This document shows, one piece after another, positions 1 through 11,799 of a stretch of 64,000 bases of DNA (positions are counted from its first letter, which is position 1; each line of letters starts with the position of its first letter). The stretch lies in the NCBI GenBank assembly GCA_027924585.1, contig BSBM01000602.1, positions 11,407,501-11,471,500 of the forward strand, written 5' to 3'. The translations under genes and the position numbers were made by a program. Under the pieces are notes generated by a model. That model made no database searches and was not told the origin of the DNA. It was given only the letters and a program-made list of their open reading frames with translations. This DNA is from Larix kaempferi (lineage: Eukaryota; Streptophyta; Pinopsida; Pinales; Pinaceae).

Positions 1-613
1 GGGCACTGAACCACTCCCGAGAGATCAGGGAGTTGACAGCCGCCAGGATTCTCGAAGGAATCGGCGAGCTGTAAAGACCTAGGCAAACTATAAGAAAATG
101 CATATGCGGGAGGCAGGACGCTGCTTAGTATGCATGAGAGAAAGTATTGCTGCGTGAGCACTATGGTGCTAGGCAAGAAAATCTCTGAAGGAATTGCTGT
201 GTGAGCACTTGGGTGTTAGGCAAGAATTTCCTGGATCAAGTAAATGATGTGTTTTGTGTAAAATGCCAATCTACATCTCCTGAATGCTGGATTTATGTGT
301 GCTTATGATAAAAAGGAAAAATAAAATATTCCGTGAATTGCAAATGTTAGGTTGAAATAAAGGGACTCATCGTTTATACTTTTAAATCTGATTATTGAAT
401 TGGTGATAGTTTTACTGAACAAAGTTTCTTTGATTCCCGATTTTATTGTATAGAAACCCACGTGATTAGCCTTAACGACATGCAGGAAGCATGAAAGTTC
501 AAATAAGGTCAAAACCCAAAGTCATGTTGCAAGAAAAATAATACTCAAGGGGAGAGGACTAATTTCTTAAAAGCCTGAACACCGAGGACGGTGTTATTTA
601 TAGGGGAGGAGGA
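1..613 (+). mobile_element. 3' tail of a gypsy-type internal region, up to its polypurine tract
   Basis: No open reading frame of note. The last 45 bases hold a self-complementary stretch (CACCGAGGACGGTG) and a purine-rich tract GGGGAGGAGGA at 603-613 directly before an LTR start. The same layout, with GAGGACGATG followed by AAGGGGGGA, precedes the LTR of the gypsy element at 11032-11070 on the minus strand. That parallel is why this is read as the 3' end of a related element in plus orientation. A roughly 47-bp direct repeat (147-178 and 194-225, sharing GTGAGCAC and TAGGCAAGAA) lies inside. The coding part must be left of the window. Confidence 0.5.
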
Positions 614-3600
614 TGTGATATCCCTCCTTTATAACCTATATAATGGTAATTGTAATTGATTACTATATGTTATTATATTAGAACAATGACATCTATATTT
701 TGATGTCATATGATAGAATATCAACATATAGAAGATAAAAATGTCTTAGAGAATAAATAACATATATGCATCTATGTATATATATATATTAGTGTTACAT
801 GTACAACATTAATATATAGTATGTTATTATGTAAAGATGTTAACCTAGAGTGTGTGACATTCTTATTTTACGCCTTCTTATTTTAGTAATTATAGTTGTA
901 AACTAAGTATGTGGCCCTGGTGAGGAGTTCAAGGCCAAGGCCTCACCAGTGGACCATGAAGCTGTTGTTATGATTCGTAAATGTTATTCTATACCTAGCG
1001 ACTAAAGGTTTAGACATGACTAAAACGACGAGGCAAGGAATCCACTAAGAGAAAGAGAGAGAGAGAGAACTCGACTAGCTAATGGGAAGCTAGAGTATGG
1101 ACGATACTATTCACCACAATTGTGTGTGTGGCATAACATGGCCTAAATGTTTTAATTTACTTAAATAAGGTTAAGCCACTTTGGTAAGATCATTAGGGAA
1201 TGATCCTAGGAAGTCACCCACTAGAATATCACAATCTATTCTCAATATTGATGATAGGAAGATAAACAAAATCTTCTTAAGGAGAACAATCCTATTTGGT
1301 ACAAATTTTGGCAAGATAGAGGATCCCTCGCACCGCTAATCTTTTGATGTAGCTCATAGTGTCATTTAAATACCATTTTTGGATAGGTATTATTTCTTCT
1401 TGTTTATTATGAAAGTAATGGGCTTGGCTCATTAAAGATATATTCAAACAATTTATTTAGAAATCCATCTCACAACAAGTTGCATCTATGTTTGTATTTA
1501 GTTTCCCAATGTACTTTAATAACTCTAAAGAAATATGCTTATCATCAGTATATGTACTCTTCATTATCCATTATATTCCGTCTTAACAAGGCATGGGTTA
1601 TGCCTAGGCGGCAACATTGTGAAGGTAAATTAATGGAATCATATGTCTCATCTAGATTTCTTTGAATGTATCTGTTGGGGCATGAGGAGTTGGCATATTT
1701 ATATTATGGGGAATGTGTATATTTTTTAAAATCAATTATGGTAATTATTTTTAGAATATGTATGTGTGAGTTTTGCCTCCTTAAGTGAGACATCGAATCA
1801 CTACCAACAAGAGTTCTTTTGAACTACCACTAAGATCACCTAAAACTAACTCGATAATCTTAAATGTCCATTACTTCCCCACCGCCGAACTCAATGAGAG
1901 TTGGACTCACCATGTGGAGGTTTTGCCACTCGTCGCCTTACCGGAAGGAAGTCTCACCAGCTGTCAAAACTCGTTTGAGTAGTGGCGCTTATGCAAATTA
2001 ATTTCGGGTTGGTATTTAGAAGGGGGGGGAAATCGGGAATAGGGGAGGAATGAATATTAGCATTTCGGGGTTTTAGAGTTTTTGGGAAGAGCTGCGATAA
2101 GACCAAGATCAGAGAGGATTGGGGTCGCACAGTCCTCACATCTATATATGGCTTAAGGGAGATGGTTGCAGGGAGGAACCTCGGCGTTAGCTGGTAATAT
2201 CTATCCATTTTCCATTGTAAAAGAATTAGCCATACTGCCTTGTCGTTTTCAAATCTGGTATTTACTCTGGCATTTTGAATACAATGAATGTATTTCATAT
2301 TCCTAATGTTAACTAATTCGTAACTTAGAGCGTTATCTTTCCAATGGAAATTCTGGTCTGGTGAAATTTAGTTTCTGCATAGCTGTCTACATTGGCATTT
2401 TCCATCTCTAGTATAAACATGCATTCCTTGACTGAGAAACCCCTATACCTATCAAACTACTTTGTGTTCTACATCTGGCCTGTATAGATCTGCGTTGAAA
2501 GGTGAACAGTCCTTCCAGAGTCGATCTGTGAGCTTCTTATCCGTTTTGCAAACTATATTTATATAAATATAGTGTCAGCGATTGGCGTTGGGAGGAACAA
2601 CTCTTCCGAGCCGATTTCCAGGTCTCATTCTCTGCATATTAGATATTAAAGCTACCGCTTTCGATAAGGATTAAATTACTGTGTGAATCTCTGCATATTA
2701 CACATATTATTGCTACCGCTTTTTGATTTGGATTGAGTACGGTGTATGAATCTCTATATATATATATCAATGCTACCACGAATTCATCAGGGTTTCGTTT
2801 TGGATTGAATATCTGCCGCGTGATCCGCCTGGGAGCTACTTGTTTGATCTACATTTTATTTTATGCTGCCTTAAAAATCGCTGTCATTTCTCCTCTGATC
2901 AGAGCAAATAGTCTCCGCATCTATGTTGATAGAGTCCTTATTCAAATAATACCCCTTCATGTATGCCAGACGAAGCTTGTGTAGGATGATTGATCTATGC
3001 ATACATTGTAGACAGGGTTTAGTATTTGTTTCTCATTCTCTACATAGTGCGATCTGGATGTACTTGGCTATGTCCTCATTAATTAAGTTGAGGATTGAAT
3101 TTTTGGTGCTGTTAAAACGCCATAGTTGATACATATATTTCTTCCTGCGGGTTCGAAAAATTTTAGGTAGTACACTCTGTCAGTGTAACTCGGACAATAC
3201 TATAGATGCAGGTAGTTATGTATATACTCTGTACGTTTGAATATCAATTCGAGTTATATATTATATATATTATATCGTTGGGAGCGAAGCTGTGCGATCC
3301 AGATTATAATGCCGGGATAATGGTTCTGGTGAAATTTAGTTTGGTATATTTTATATATATATATATGCTGCTGTAGATAATAACAGGGGTTACGATTTGC
3401 TGGTATATCACACGCAGATTTATATAGATACATACATATATAATGAATACTAAATTAAGGTCATTGACCTATCAGGAATTGTGCTAAAATCAGATCTGGA
3501 TATATGTAAGAAATACAGAGAAAGTCCTTTGTAAGTCGATCTTGGCGACACATACTTTCCATGAGAAAGTCCGGAAGAAAATATAAAGGAAGCATAGCAA

Positions 3601-3682
3601 CGACGGTGTTGCTGGATGTAACTTTTGTCGAATAATTAATACATGATGCGACAGCAGATCTTGTGGACGTAGCCCGAAGAGT
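614..3682 (+). mobile_element. Long gypsy LTR, 3' end missing (cut at block 1 junction)
   Basis: It starts TGTGATATCCCTCCTTTAT straight after a polypurine tract. The same start, inverted, closes the solo LTR at 35301. A second shared stretch (GGCCAAGGCC flanked by similar sequence, about 905-960 here and 35185-35225 there) and the late motif GTGGACGTAGCCCG (3663-3676; compare 31830-31860 inverted) show one family. The motif sits about 3.05 kb from the LTR start here and about 3.45 kb in the solo LTR, where roughly 0.5 kb of LTR still follows. Here that remainder is missing and LINE sequence begins. No convincing gene is present; short ORFs at 1480-2984 look like chance. A GA-rich run lies at 1050-1070. 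Confidence 0.6.
2629..2780. repeat. About 60-bp imperfect tandem repeat inside LTR
   Basis: Three degenerate units, each with CTCTGCATATTA or a close variant followed by a GCTACCGC(T) box, at about 2631, 2690 and 2750. The last unit runs into a TA dinucleotide tract. Confidence 0.55.
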
Positions 3683-3743
3683 CGAGCCCTAGGCCCCCAA
3701 AATTCCCAAGGATCATGCCGAGCCCTAGGCCCCCAAACTTCCC
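3683..3743. repeat. Short duplication at the left junction of block 1
   Basis: The 25 bases at 3683-3707 and 3719-3743 are the same (CGAGCCCTAGGCCCCCAAA...) except for one mismatch, with 11 bases between them. The right copy belongs to the LINE endonuclease. The left copy lies outside the homology with block 2, which starts at 3708. This looks like templated filler at a repaired break. Confidence 0.75.
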
Positions 3744-4179
3744 ATTGACCCAATGAAAATTTCAAATCACCACCCAATAGTATAGATTCCCCCCGGAGAA
3801 GAGAATTGTTGAGTAGCACATCCCAGAAGGGGACACGACTTAGATAAGGTCCATAAACATTAACCAAAGTAAGGACTTCCCCTAAGTCCAAAGTCGAGAA
3901 CGACAATCCAAGAATAGAATCCATCCCCCAAATGTTGTGAATTTTAACAGACCTGTCGTTCCATCCAATAGCCAGGCCTCCAAAATGACCACGAACATCC
4001 AAATTTTCAAACGACCATCCACAGAACCAAATCTCCAATCTCGCCTTCACCATCTCCCCATGGCCCATAGTTTCTTTTAGTAAAATGATGTCCGGGAAGT
4101 CTAAAGATACCACCCTCCCGAGTGCTGATCTTTTATGGGGCCCAACCAGACCTCGACAATTGAAGGACATAATTTTCAT
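3708..4179 (-). pseudogene. LINE ORF2, endonuclease start only (block 1)
   Basis: Plant L1-type apurinic endonuclease that nicks the target for retrotransposition. Visible motifs are the N-terminal SFNCRGL box, LLKET with the catalytic glutamate, and GGDLKFSL, where the usual GGDFN asparagine is replaced by lysine. The fragment ends after about 155 residues at the junction; the SDH box and all of the reverse transcriptase are missing. An open frame continues to 3490 but encodes unrelated LTR sequence. The ATG (4177-4179) shares one base with the ORF1 stop (TGATG), suggesting ORF2 was translated by re-initiation. It differs from the block 2 copy by only two bases. Confidence 0.85.
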
Positions 4180-5306
4180 CAGTGACCCTTCTTCTGAGTT
4201 CGCACTACTCTAAGCGCCTGATCAATAGTCTGTTGTTTTCCTTCCAAAAGATCCAATCTAGCTTTGGATTGTGCCTTGGAGATAAAATACTTCCTCCCCC
4301 TACCTTTAGATGGCATAGATTTCCCAATTCCCAAACCCCTAGAGGCTTGTTTGGTGGCAGAGCATAGGAAGTATCCAGAATCAGTGGATTCAGGAGGGGA
4401 AGACGGGGAAGCTTCCTCCCGAAAGGTCGGGTCAGGGTCCGGATTCAGGCAGGGAGAAACCTCCTCCAGGGAGGCAGGAGGGGATTCGATGAGAAGTTTA
4501 GTACCCACATCAGATTGGGGGGTGATATTCAGATTTTTGAGGGTCTCAACCCAATCCATCCCAGCAAGTGAAACATTATTCATATCAATTTTAATAGAAG
4601 GAGAAATGGAGGGAGGTGTAGTACCCACAAACTGTATCCCCTCAGTGTGCAGTAGCTCAGTTGGTCCGACAAAGTACTCCTCAATAGAAGCAGGAAGCTG
4701 GTCATCCTCCGAAGTAGGATCACGCACCTACTCCCTTCCAGTATCCTCCTGAACCAACAGAGAATGGGCTGGCGAAGTAGTTCCAGCTGGTGCATTTTTT
4801 TCAATCCCATCCGACCATTTGTGGCGACCACCATTCCTAGTCCTGAGGGGAAGTTTGCATTCTGCCACTGGGTGTCCATAAGCGTGACATCTCCTGCATC
4901 TAAAAGGGACATATTCATAGTCCAAATTTTGTACAAAGGTATATGGGCCCCAACTAAGCTTCATATCTTCCACAAGTCCTTCTCTGAGATTCAGACTAAC
5001 CAAGATCCTTGCAACCTTCTTTTGTTTTGTATAGTGAGAAGAGTAATCGCCTTCCAGGTAGGTACCAAGAATGTTCCCAATACCTCTAAAGTGTCGTTCA
5101 GACCAGTAGTGTAAAGGAATCCCTGGGAGGCGAACCCAAAATGGTACAATGTCCAAGCGTTCCCTGCTAGCATTGAACATCGGGTGCCAGGGCTTAAGTA
5201 AAACAGGGCAATGATCCCAACTCCAGTTCCGATTTAGTACCCAAAGAGCATGTTCAATTGAGAGGAAGTTAAATGCAAACCAATTTAAACACAATGCTAC
5301 AAACAT
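4179..5306 (-). pseudogene. LINE ORF1, nucleic-acid binding protein (block 1)
   Basis: Gag-like ORF1 of a plant L1-type LINE, which coats the element RNA. The frame begins in a DUF4283-type domain (LSIEHALWVLNRNWSW, LLKPWHP, VWVRLPG-like FWVRLPGIPLHYW), followed by a CCHC zinc knuckle (CRRCHAYGHPVAEC). A TAG at 4728-4730 interrupts it; the frame then continues in register through an acidic, proline/serine-rich tail with a basic GRGRK stretch to the TGA at 4179-4181. The usual N-terminal part of DUF4283 is absent, so the element is 5' truncated near 5300. The same TAG is in the other copy, so it predates the duplication. Confidence 0.8.
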
Positions 5307-5521
5307 GCAATTATTTCATCATTGACATGCTCCTTTAAGAAGCAACTTTTCTACAAACTATGAGTTTATATCTGCCTTACAAACAAAAGGAGAAAAATAT
5401 AGTTCACAAGAAGGTAAGCAATTTCATATTGATCATTGATGACCCGGTTATATTTTTTGATGGTGCAGCCTCCATGGGACAATGTACAGTTGGTGGAACA
5501 ATCATCCTGAACCAGGATCAC
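5307..5521 (+). pseudogene. Possible RNase H-like fragment, plus strand
   Basis: From about 5441 the plus strand reads DPVIFFDGAASM then CTVGGTIILN. This resembles the first beta-hairpin of RNase H-type domains, where the Asp of DGA is catalytic. Only about 27 residues are present before the gypsy LTR begins at 5522, so the rest was cut off or separated by that insertion. It runs opposite to the LINE next to it and could be part of an older retroelement. The match is short and judged by eye. Confidence 0.35.
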
Positions 5522-8500
5522 TGTAACATCTCGATAATTTCATAAAAGTTTAAAATTTTTAAAACAGCATTAAATGTTATCATTTCCATTGCGGAAGTAA
5601 TAAATGCTTAAGAAGGTAGCAATGATTAGTTAAAACATTAAGCAAAGACAAATTAATTAATGAATATTTTTAGCTAAAGACATTTAAATATTGTGACACG
5701 TCATAATTCTTTTAACATACTTACGACACTGAAAAGTTTTTTGTTAACTGTAATTCCTAAGTAATGAGATCAGTGGTTCTAAATGTGATTATAAGTTGTG
5801 CACTGTTTGTACTAAAGTGAAATTTTGAAGGAGTGCTGACAGTTTGCTTCTTTGATGTCAAAGGGGTCCTGCGAGGTACCCTGGGGTTTACTTAGCTATG
5901 TTTAGCTAAGGCATTTGAATTCTATTTTCCTATGTGCAGAAAAACAGGTAAGAATTCCTACAACAGCAAGAATTTAGAGTACAAGATTCTTTCAAGAGTA
6001 ACGTCATTGTATTGTGATAATTTCTAAGTATTTCTATGCAAAACAAGTTTGCTGGAGGTATGGATATTTTGGTTCCTATTCTTATTTTCAAGATGGCTTA
6101 CAACGTTCCAAAGTACTGAAATCACATCGTCAAATGTGTTTATATTGCTATTATTGTAAATATCAAAACAGTGTTACAATTGTCCATATATAATTCTATT
6201 TGAAATCTCGAGGAAATAGTGTTTATACTAAATCAAATGAAACTATCAAAATATATTTTTGTATCAACAAGTCTGTAGAATATTCCTAAGTCTCATATTT
6301 ATCAATGATTTAAAAATGCATGGCTAAAGCATGAAACCAAATAGACTTTTCCCTAAGGTCTAAACACCTACTATAGAGATGATATAATGTGGCATATGGT
6401 AATTATGCAAATATATATTCAAACATTGTGTATATTAACTATTATTATGTTACTATTGGATTTCAATACAATATCACGATGTATTCACTAAAATGGAAAT
6501 GTAATGTGACATAAAAACTATGCATTCATACATAATATGAAACAAGTATTCAATCCTTCAGAACTATATTGATTGAGCATTGATGTGATGATATTGACAT
6601 ATACTACTAATGTTACGATGCCTATACAAACTTTGATAACACAAATATGAAATGTAAACTATAGTCTAACACTGTAATGATTTGATCGTGATAGGGTATT
6701 TAAATTTGGTACTTAGCAAGGCTTCCAACTGTCGGTATCAACCTAAGCATTAGCGTCATTTTACTGCAGGGTGAGGTGGAGGCTCAGTTGGATGGTTTCC
6801 ACATGATGGAAAATACAATGTGTACACCATGCTGAGTTGTGCTATGTAATAGCCATTGATTTGTCGAGTTGGCAACATGTTAGATGAATCAAATTAATGC
6901 AGTATTGATTGCAATAGTAGGCTCGGATATCATCATGCGTTGTTGGAAAACAGTCTACCGTTGATCTCTGAAAGATCTAGGGCTTTGGAGAAACCCTAGT
7001 CTTTTGTTGGTAAGTAGCACGAAAGTGCTTCTTAGCATTCATTTCGAGTTTTCATGGTAAGGCTTGGAGAGCCGACCGTATTGCAACAATGTAGGGTTTT
7101 GGCGTTTACTGTTACGAGGTCTCCTCCCTTGGTATTGTCGAACCTACGACCTGTGAGAGAATGTTTAAAAGTCTCAGGCTTTCAGTCTTTGTGAGAAAAG
7201 AGTAATGACACAGTCAATGTGACTGTGGAAATGTTCCGTTGATAGTTTGGTTTAGTGAATTTGTTCGAAGCTCATTTCTCTAAGCATTTACAGTGGTTCC
7301 AAGAATTGAATCCTATTGATACTACAACTATGAACAGTCTCCGTCGTTTTGCTGGTGTGGAAAGACTCAAGCCAAGAACACTCAAGTGAGGTAAGTTTTT
7401 GTTGATAGTAAAAGTAACACTGTAATATTGAAGTTCTTGCTGCGTTTCTCAAGTTTTAACCTATCAAAATGTAACTGGCAGGTTAAGTTCGCTGAAGGGT
7501 TGCTATGTTCAAACTCGGGTTGAGGATGCTGCAACACCCTTCTGGTAAGCCTTGGTGGTTCATATAAAAACCCTCGTAGGTACCTTTGGCATGGTGAAAA
7601 CAAAATGACGAGAGTTGAAAAGTAATCCTTAACTGGAGTGATGGCCGTCTTTAAGTTTTTGTTTGAACAAAGTTGTAAAGAGGATAAGTCTTCGGTTTTG
7701 ATGTTGATAACAACTCAGTGATGAGTTAGGTTTGTAGGCAAAGATAATGTATAAGTTTAGTTTTTGCTTTGTTTTAACGAGGCTTCAAGTCTGCGTTGTT
7801 GTCACAAACCCAAATTTCTCGGTTAGTAAAAATGTGAATTTTTACTGAAAAACTTTTCCTAACAACCACTAAATCGGACAATATTTCCATGTTCATTGTT
7901 AATTAACTCATTGGATCCTTCAGTCTTATTATTTTCGTACTGGCATTAATATGACGAAGAAGAATAAACATACGACCAATATGGAAGTGCACCTACTATC
8001 AATAATAAATGAATAGTTCCATTTATAAACTTACTTACTTATGCCACAATTTATACAATAATGATCATTCAACATGTGAAAACAACATGTCATGATTTGT
8101 TCTAGTCCTGTGGTTAATGATATGTATATGGAAATATTACTTGTAACTCAGATTTAACCAACAATTTCCCAACAAACTGATCAATATATAAGAAAAATAC
8201 TTCATCTAACCTATAGTACCATCAAGAATTCATTTGCCATTGTAGACCAAACATAAGAGGTCAAAATAATATTGATACAAGTCAACACAATATTGAATAA
8301 TGCACAATTAAGGGACCATTAAAAGAAATGTTTTAATGCGATAACTAATGATAATTAAAAGATATATTCATAACAAAACTTATGTACTTCACTTTTTCTT
8401 TAACTAATGATGCATGGTCTCGATCATATCTTTTCAATAACACCATTATACGAATTAGCCCAAAAGCTTGCATTAGTGCCATCTCTACATTGAACCATTC

Positions 8501-11031
8501 CCTAAAACTCTTGCTCATTAAAAGAATAATACAATTACCAGAAGGAAACGAAATATACAGAACACAACTAATAAGCACAACATTTATGAACTCATGAGCA
8601 TCCAAGAAGGTGTACACAACCAAGGAACATATAAAGGAGACACCAAAATACCGTGGTTCACCCCCAACTTGGGCTACGTCCACAAAACCTGTCAATTTAT
8701 TATTCATCAAATCAAATCGAAAGGTACAAAAATTGCAACACTGATGTTGTTTTCCTCTAACTTGAATCTCCCTTCAAAGCTAGAAATTATCATGTTTACC
8801 TTATAGTAATATATTATCTAATTATATCTTTACTTGGATTAATAATAAATACCCCTTTTTACTTCATTCGTTGGAATGACTAAGTATTATCATACTCATA
8901 ATGAATTCTAGTTTGCCTATATTTATAAAGTAATTGCATAACCTTCTTAATATGAAATAAGATATCTTTTCAACTTTATATATATAAAATATTTGCATAA
9001 CTTTTTATTATGAAATAACATATCTTATCACCGTATATATTTGTAAAACAAAGTCTAGTAAATGGATAAAAGGTCATAATGTAAAGGACTTATACATATG
9101 CGTATCTCTGGCATATCTATATATGTATAGTCTTTAAAAGATTGAGAATATTTTGTCATGAAATAATATTGATCTAAATGTATAGATATGTTTTTATATA
9201 AGTTGAGGTCCTAACTTAGGATCTAAAACATTTAGCCTATAACCAAAAAGACATGCGATGATCCTGTTTAAGTGTAATAACTCAAATTTATAAAGAAGGT
9301 AACTTCAGAAATGATGGTGTCGGTTATTAGAAATAAAAAAATATAGATCTAAAAGAAATCTATATGAAGACGTGATGACAAAAAGAACCACGGAAAATGC
9401 ATTGGAAATGATGATACGTAAAGGTAAGGAATTCTTGGTCGCAGTCTTCGCATAAAGGGAGAAACACGATACTACACTATTCAGCCAACATATAAAGAGG
9501 GTTCTCAGTTATTTTCAAGTTGCCAAGGTTGGAATACATTCAGGGATTTTTAACAAACTTAGACAAACTATGAATTAACATATTAATTCAATGCAGGAAA
9601 ATCGCTATCACTCAAGGTAACTTAGCAATAAAAGCTATCAGCAGGATTCGTACTCAGGAAGTTGTTCTTCTACGAATTCTAAATAAAGATATGTATAATT
9701 GACTGCTTATGATTTAAATGCAGATCTATTACAAAAATAAAGAAGAAGCATCAAGCCATAATCTTCTACGATCTCTTGGTGCAAAAGTATGCATATTTAT
9801 AACAACGTTTTTATGGTGATAAAAAAAATACAATAGAAACTCAATATACAGATCTTGCGATTTCGATGTAGCCTAAAATGCAATGATCCTAAGTGTCTTC
9901 ATTCAGTATAAGCAAAGTTTTCTCTATGCTAGCAGATCCAAAACGAAATCCGCACATACCAACATAAATTTATTTAAGCTATCTAAAAACTGTAATATGC
10001 ATTTTCCAACAGATATCTATCTAAATCGTGGCAGTACCAAGATACACCCATACTCTAAGCATATCATAAAAACTTAAGGCGGCAGGAGAAATACCTCAGA
10101 GATCTTCCTTGTCTTCTTCTTTCAATCATTTTACTACAGAGAGCAGTAAAGAAGCAACCCTACAACTTAAACCAAAATGGACCCCATGCTCTCTCTCCTT
10201 CCATGCGTAGCACACTCAGTTTTGTCAGAAGAACCAGACGGTGAACCTCCCAAACGTATCTATACTCTTTTGACAACCCAAGCCTAAACATCAACTTGAT
10301 TCCCTCAATAGAATTCTTTCTAAACTCAGGGTCTCTATTCTCGAGATCGTAGAGGTGAATAAGAACTTGATTTCCTTGCTGTCAGAACCGCAGAGCTAGA
10401 ATTCCATACAATATGAAATTGCAAAAATACCACTTTGGGGATCGGCTGCTAGCTGTCCCTCTCCCTACTATACAAATCAACAGAGATTTAAATCCCTTTG
10501 ACAACCCCGTATTAACACGGGTTAGGACATCAATCACATAAAGAAGCTACTAGAATTCCAATTCGAAGGTGCAGAGGTCGAGCTCCCCGAGCGGTCTCCC
10601 CTTACTTACAGCGGTCCATAAAACTAATGATAGTTCCCTCTCTTCCCTTTACCTTCGGTCCGCATTAAACGAGATCAGTTCTTCATAAGAAGGCTGAGTC
10701 CTTTCCCCATAGTGGTGACAAATGGTCAAAGCAATTCGACACATGGCTGGCTTATGATGAGGCAAGAAGGCGGCAACAGGGAGTGTAGGATTTCTACGTT
10801 TCTATACTAAGACAGATGACAGTTCTAAAAAATATCCTGGAACCAAATGGTGACCCAGCTTAGATCCCACACTCCACTAAGGGAGTCAAACTTGCTGAAT
10901 TTGCACCCTATATTCCTCCACGAGATCTTTGACCAAACTTGGTCATAATTACAAAACTTTGTAATTAAAATTTAACATAAAGTATTTTGCCAATAAAATA
11001 ATAATTTCAGAAATTGGGTAGGTGACATACA
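5522..11031 (-). mobile_element. 3' LTR of Ty3-gypsy element, about 5.5 kb with nested insertion
   Basis: Read on the minus strand it starts TGTATGTCACCTACCC right after the polypurine tract and ends GAGATGTTACA at 5522. The termini resemble those of the solo LTR at 31342-35301. Internal landmarks are shared: CGTGGTTCACCC followed by GGGCTA and GTCCAC (8650-8690 versus 31825-31860), and CAATGCAGGAA (about 9592 versus 32734). The distance from the CGTGGTTCACCC landmark to the LTR end is about 3.1 kb here but only 0.5 kb in the solo LTR, so about 2.1-2.6 kb was inserted in the left part. Small ORFs inside (for example 8345-8710) are not considered genes. Confidence 0.65.
5736..7870. mobile_element. 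Probable nested insertion inside the LTR, type unknown
   Basis: Inferred from the excess length compared with the related solo LTR. Near its ends lie similar inverted sequences, GAAAAGTTTTTTGTTAA at about 5732 and, as reverse complement, GAAAAGTTTTTCAGTAAA near 7860, which could be terminal inverted repeats. The right half (6760-7800) is richer in GC and holds a hairpin at about 6977-6999 (CTAGGGCTTT / AAACCCTAG). No transposase or long ORF is visible. Boundaries are approximate. Confidence 0.3.
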
Positions 11032-11040
11032 TCCCCCCTT
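11032..11040 (-). promoter_or_regulatory. Polypurine tract of gypsy element
   Basis: Minus strand AAGGGGGGA immediately upstream of the LTR start TGTATG. This is the usual plus-strand primer position for reverse transcription. Confidence 0.7.
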
Positions 11041-11133
11041 AAGTCTCAACATCGTCCTCGATGTTGGTCAATCACTCTCTGAGTGTTCCTGAAACAGAGT
11101 TGGGTATGCTGCCTGCATACTACTCTCCAACTC

Positions 11134-11610
11134 CTAGGTTGCCTCTTCCGGGCTAAGGTGCTTCCATTGCACCTTCACTTGCTCAATGGTGCGATTCCGG
11201 AGCAAAGTTTTCCTCTTTTCGAGGATACAGTCCGGTTCCACCTGAAAATCTTTGTCTTGTCCCACCTGTACATCATTCCAGTTTATAACATGAGTAGCAT
11301 CGTGTAGATAGTTATTTAAAAATGATATATGAAAAACATTATGTATTTTTAAATTTGGTGGCAAGGCCAGTTGGTATGCCATTGGTCCAACCTCGGACAA
11401 TATTTCAAAAGGACCACAATACCTGGATGCCAACTTGGCACAGCTTCCCAATTTCAATGAACTCTTTTTCGGTCTTACCTTGAGGAACACATGTTCACCA
11501 ACCTGGAACTCTTTATGAGTCATTTTTAAATCTGCTTGACTCTTTTGCCTATCTTGGGCAACTTTTAAATTTCCTTGTACCTGTTTCACAATTAGTTCTA
11601 ACTCCTGCAA
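11134..11610 (-). pseudogene. Gypsy pol C-terminus: integrase tail and chromodomain
   Basis: This is the end of a chromovirus polyprotein. The first part has the VGEHVFLKVRP and KLASRYCGPFEILSEVG motifs of the integrase C-terminal region, then YQLALPP and IHNVFHISFL. The end is chromodomain-like: ILEKRKTLLRNRTIEQVKVQW, then LSPEEAT. Where the family normally has WE, a TAG stop stands (TGG to TAG), and about 25 further residues continue in frame after it. The stop is shared with block 2. The chromodomain places the element in the Tekay/Del branch and would target insertion to particular chromatin. Confidence 0.8.
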
Positions 11611-11799
11611 TAATTCAGGTCCTAAAACAACTCTATTTACTGGGTCATTCCAAGAAACAGGTGTATCACATTTCCTACCATAAATAATTTCAAATGGGCT
11701 AAGTCTAAATGATGCATGATAATGGTTATTATATGCAAATTCTGCTAAGTGTAGGTAGTCTTCCCACTTACCAGGCTGATCCTTAACATATATCCTCAG

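Noticed and set aside
1954-2298. 114-residue minus-strand frame in the left LTR
   Set aside because: No recognisable domain and located in an LTR; most likely chance.
3490-3707. Continuation of the block 1 LINE ORF2 frame
   Set aside because: The open frame runs on by chance into LTR sequence; block 2 shows the true continuation.
4264-4752. 162-residue plus-strand frame
   Set aside because: Shadow of the LINE ORF1 tail on the other strand.
8345-8710. 121-residue minus-strand frame in the gypsy LTR
   Set aside because: It spans a conserved LTR landmark (CGTGGTTCACCC), so conservation is explained by the LTR; no protein motif.
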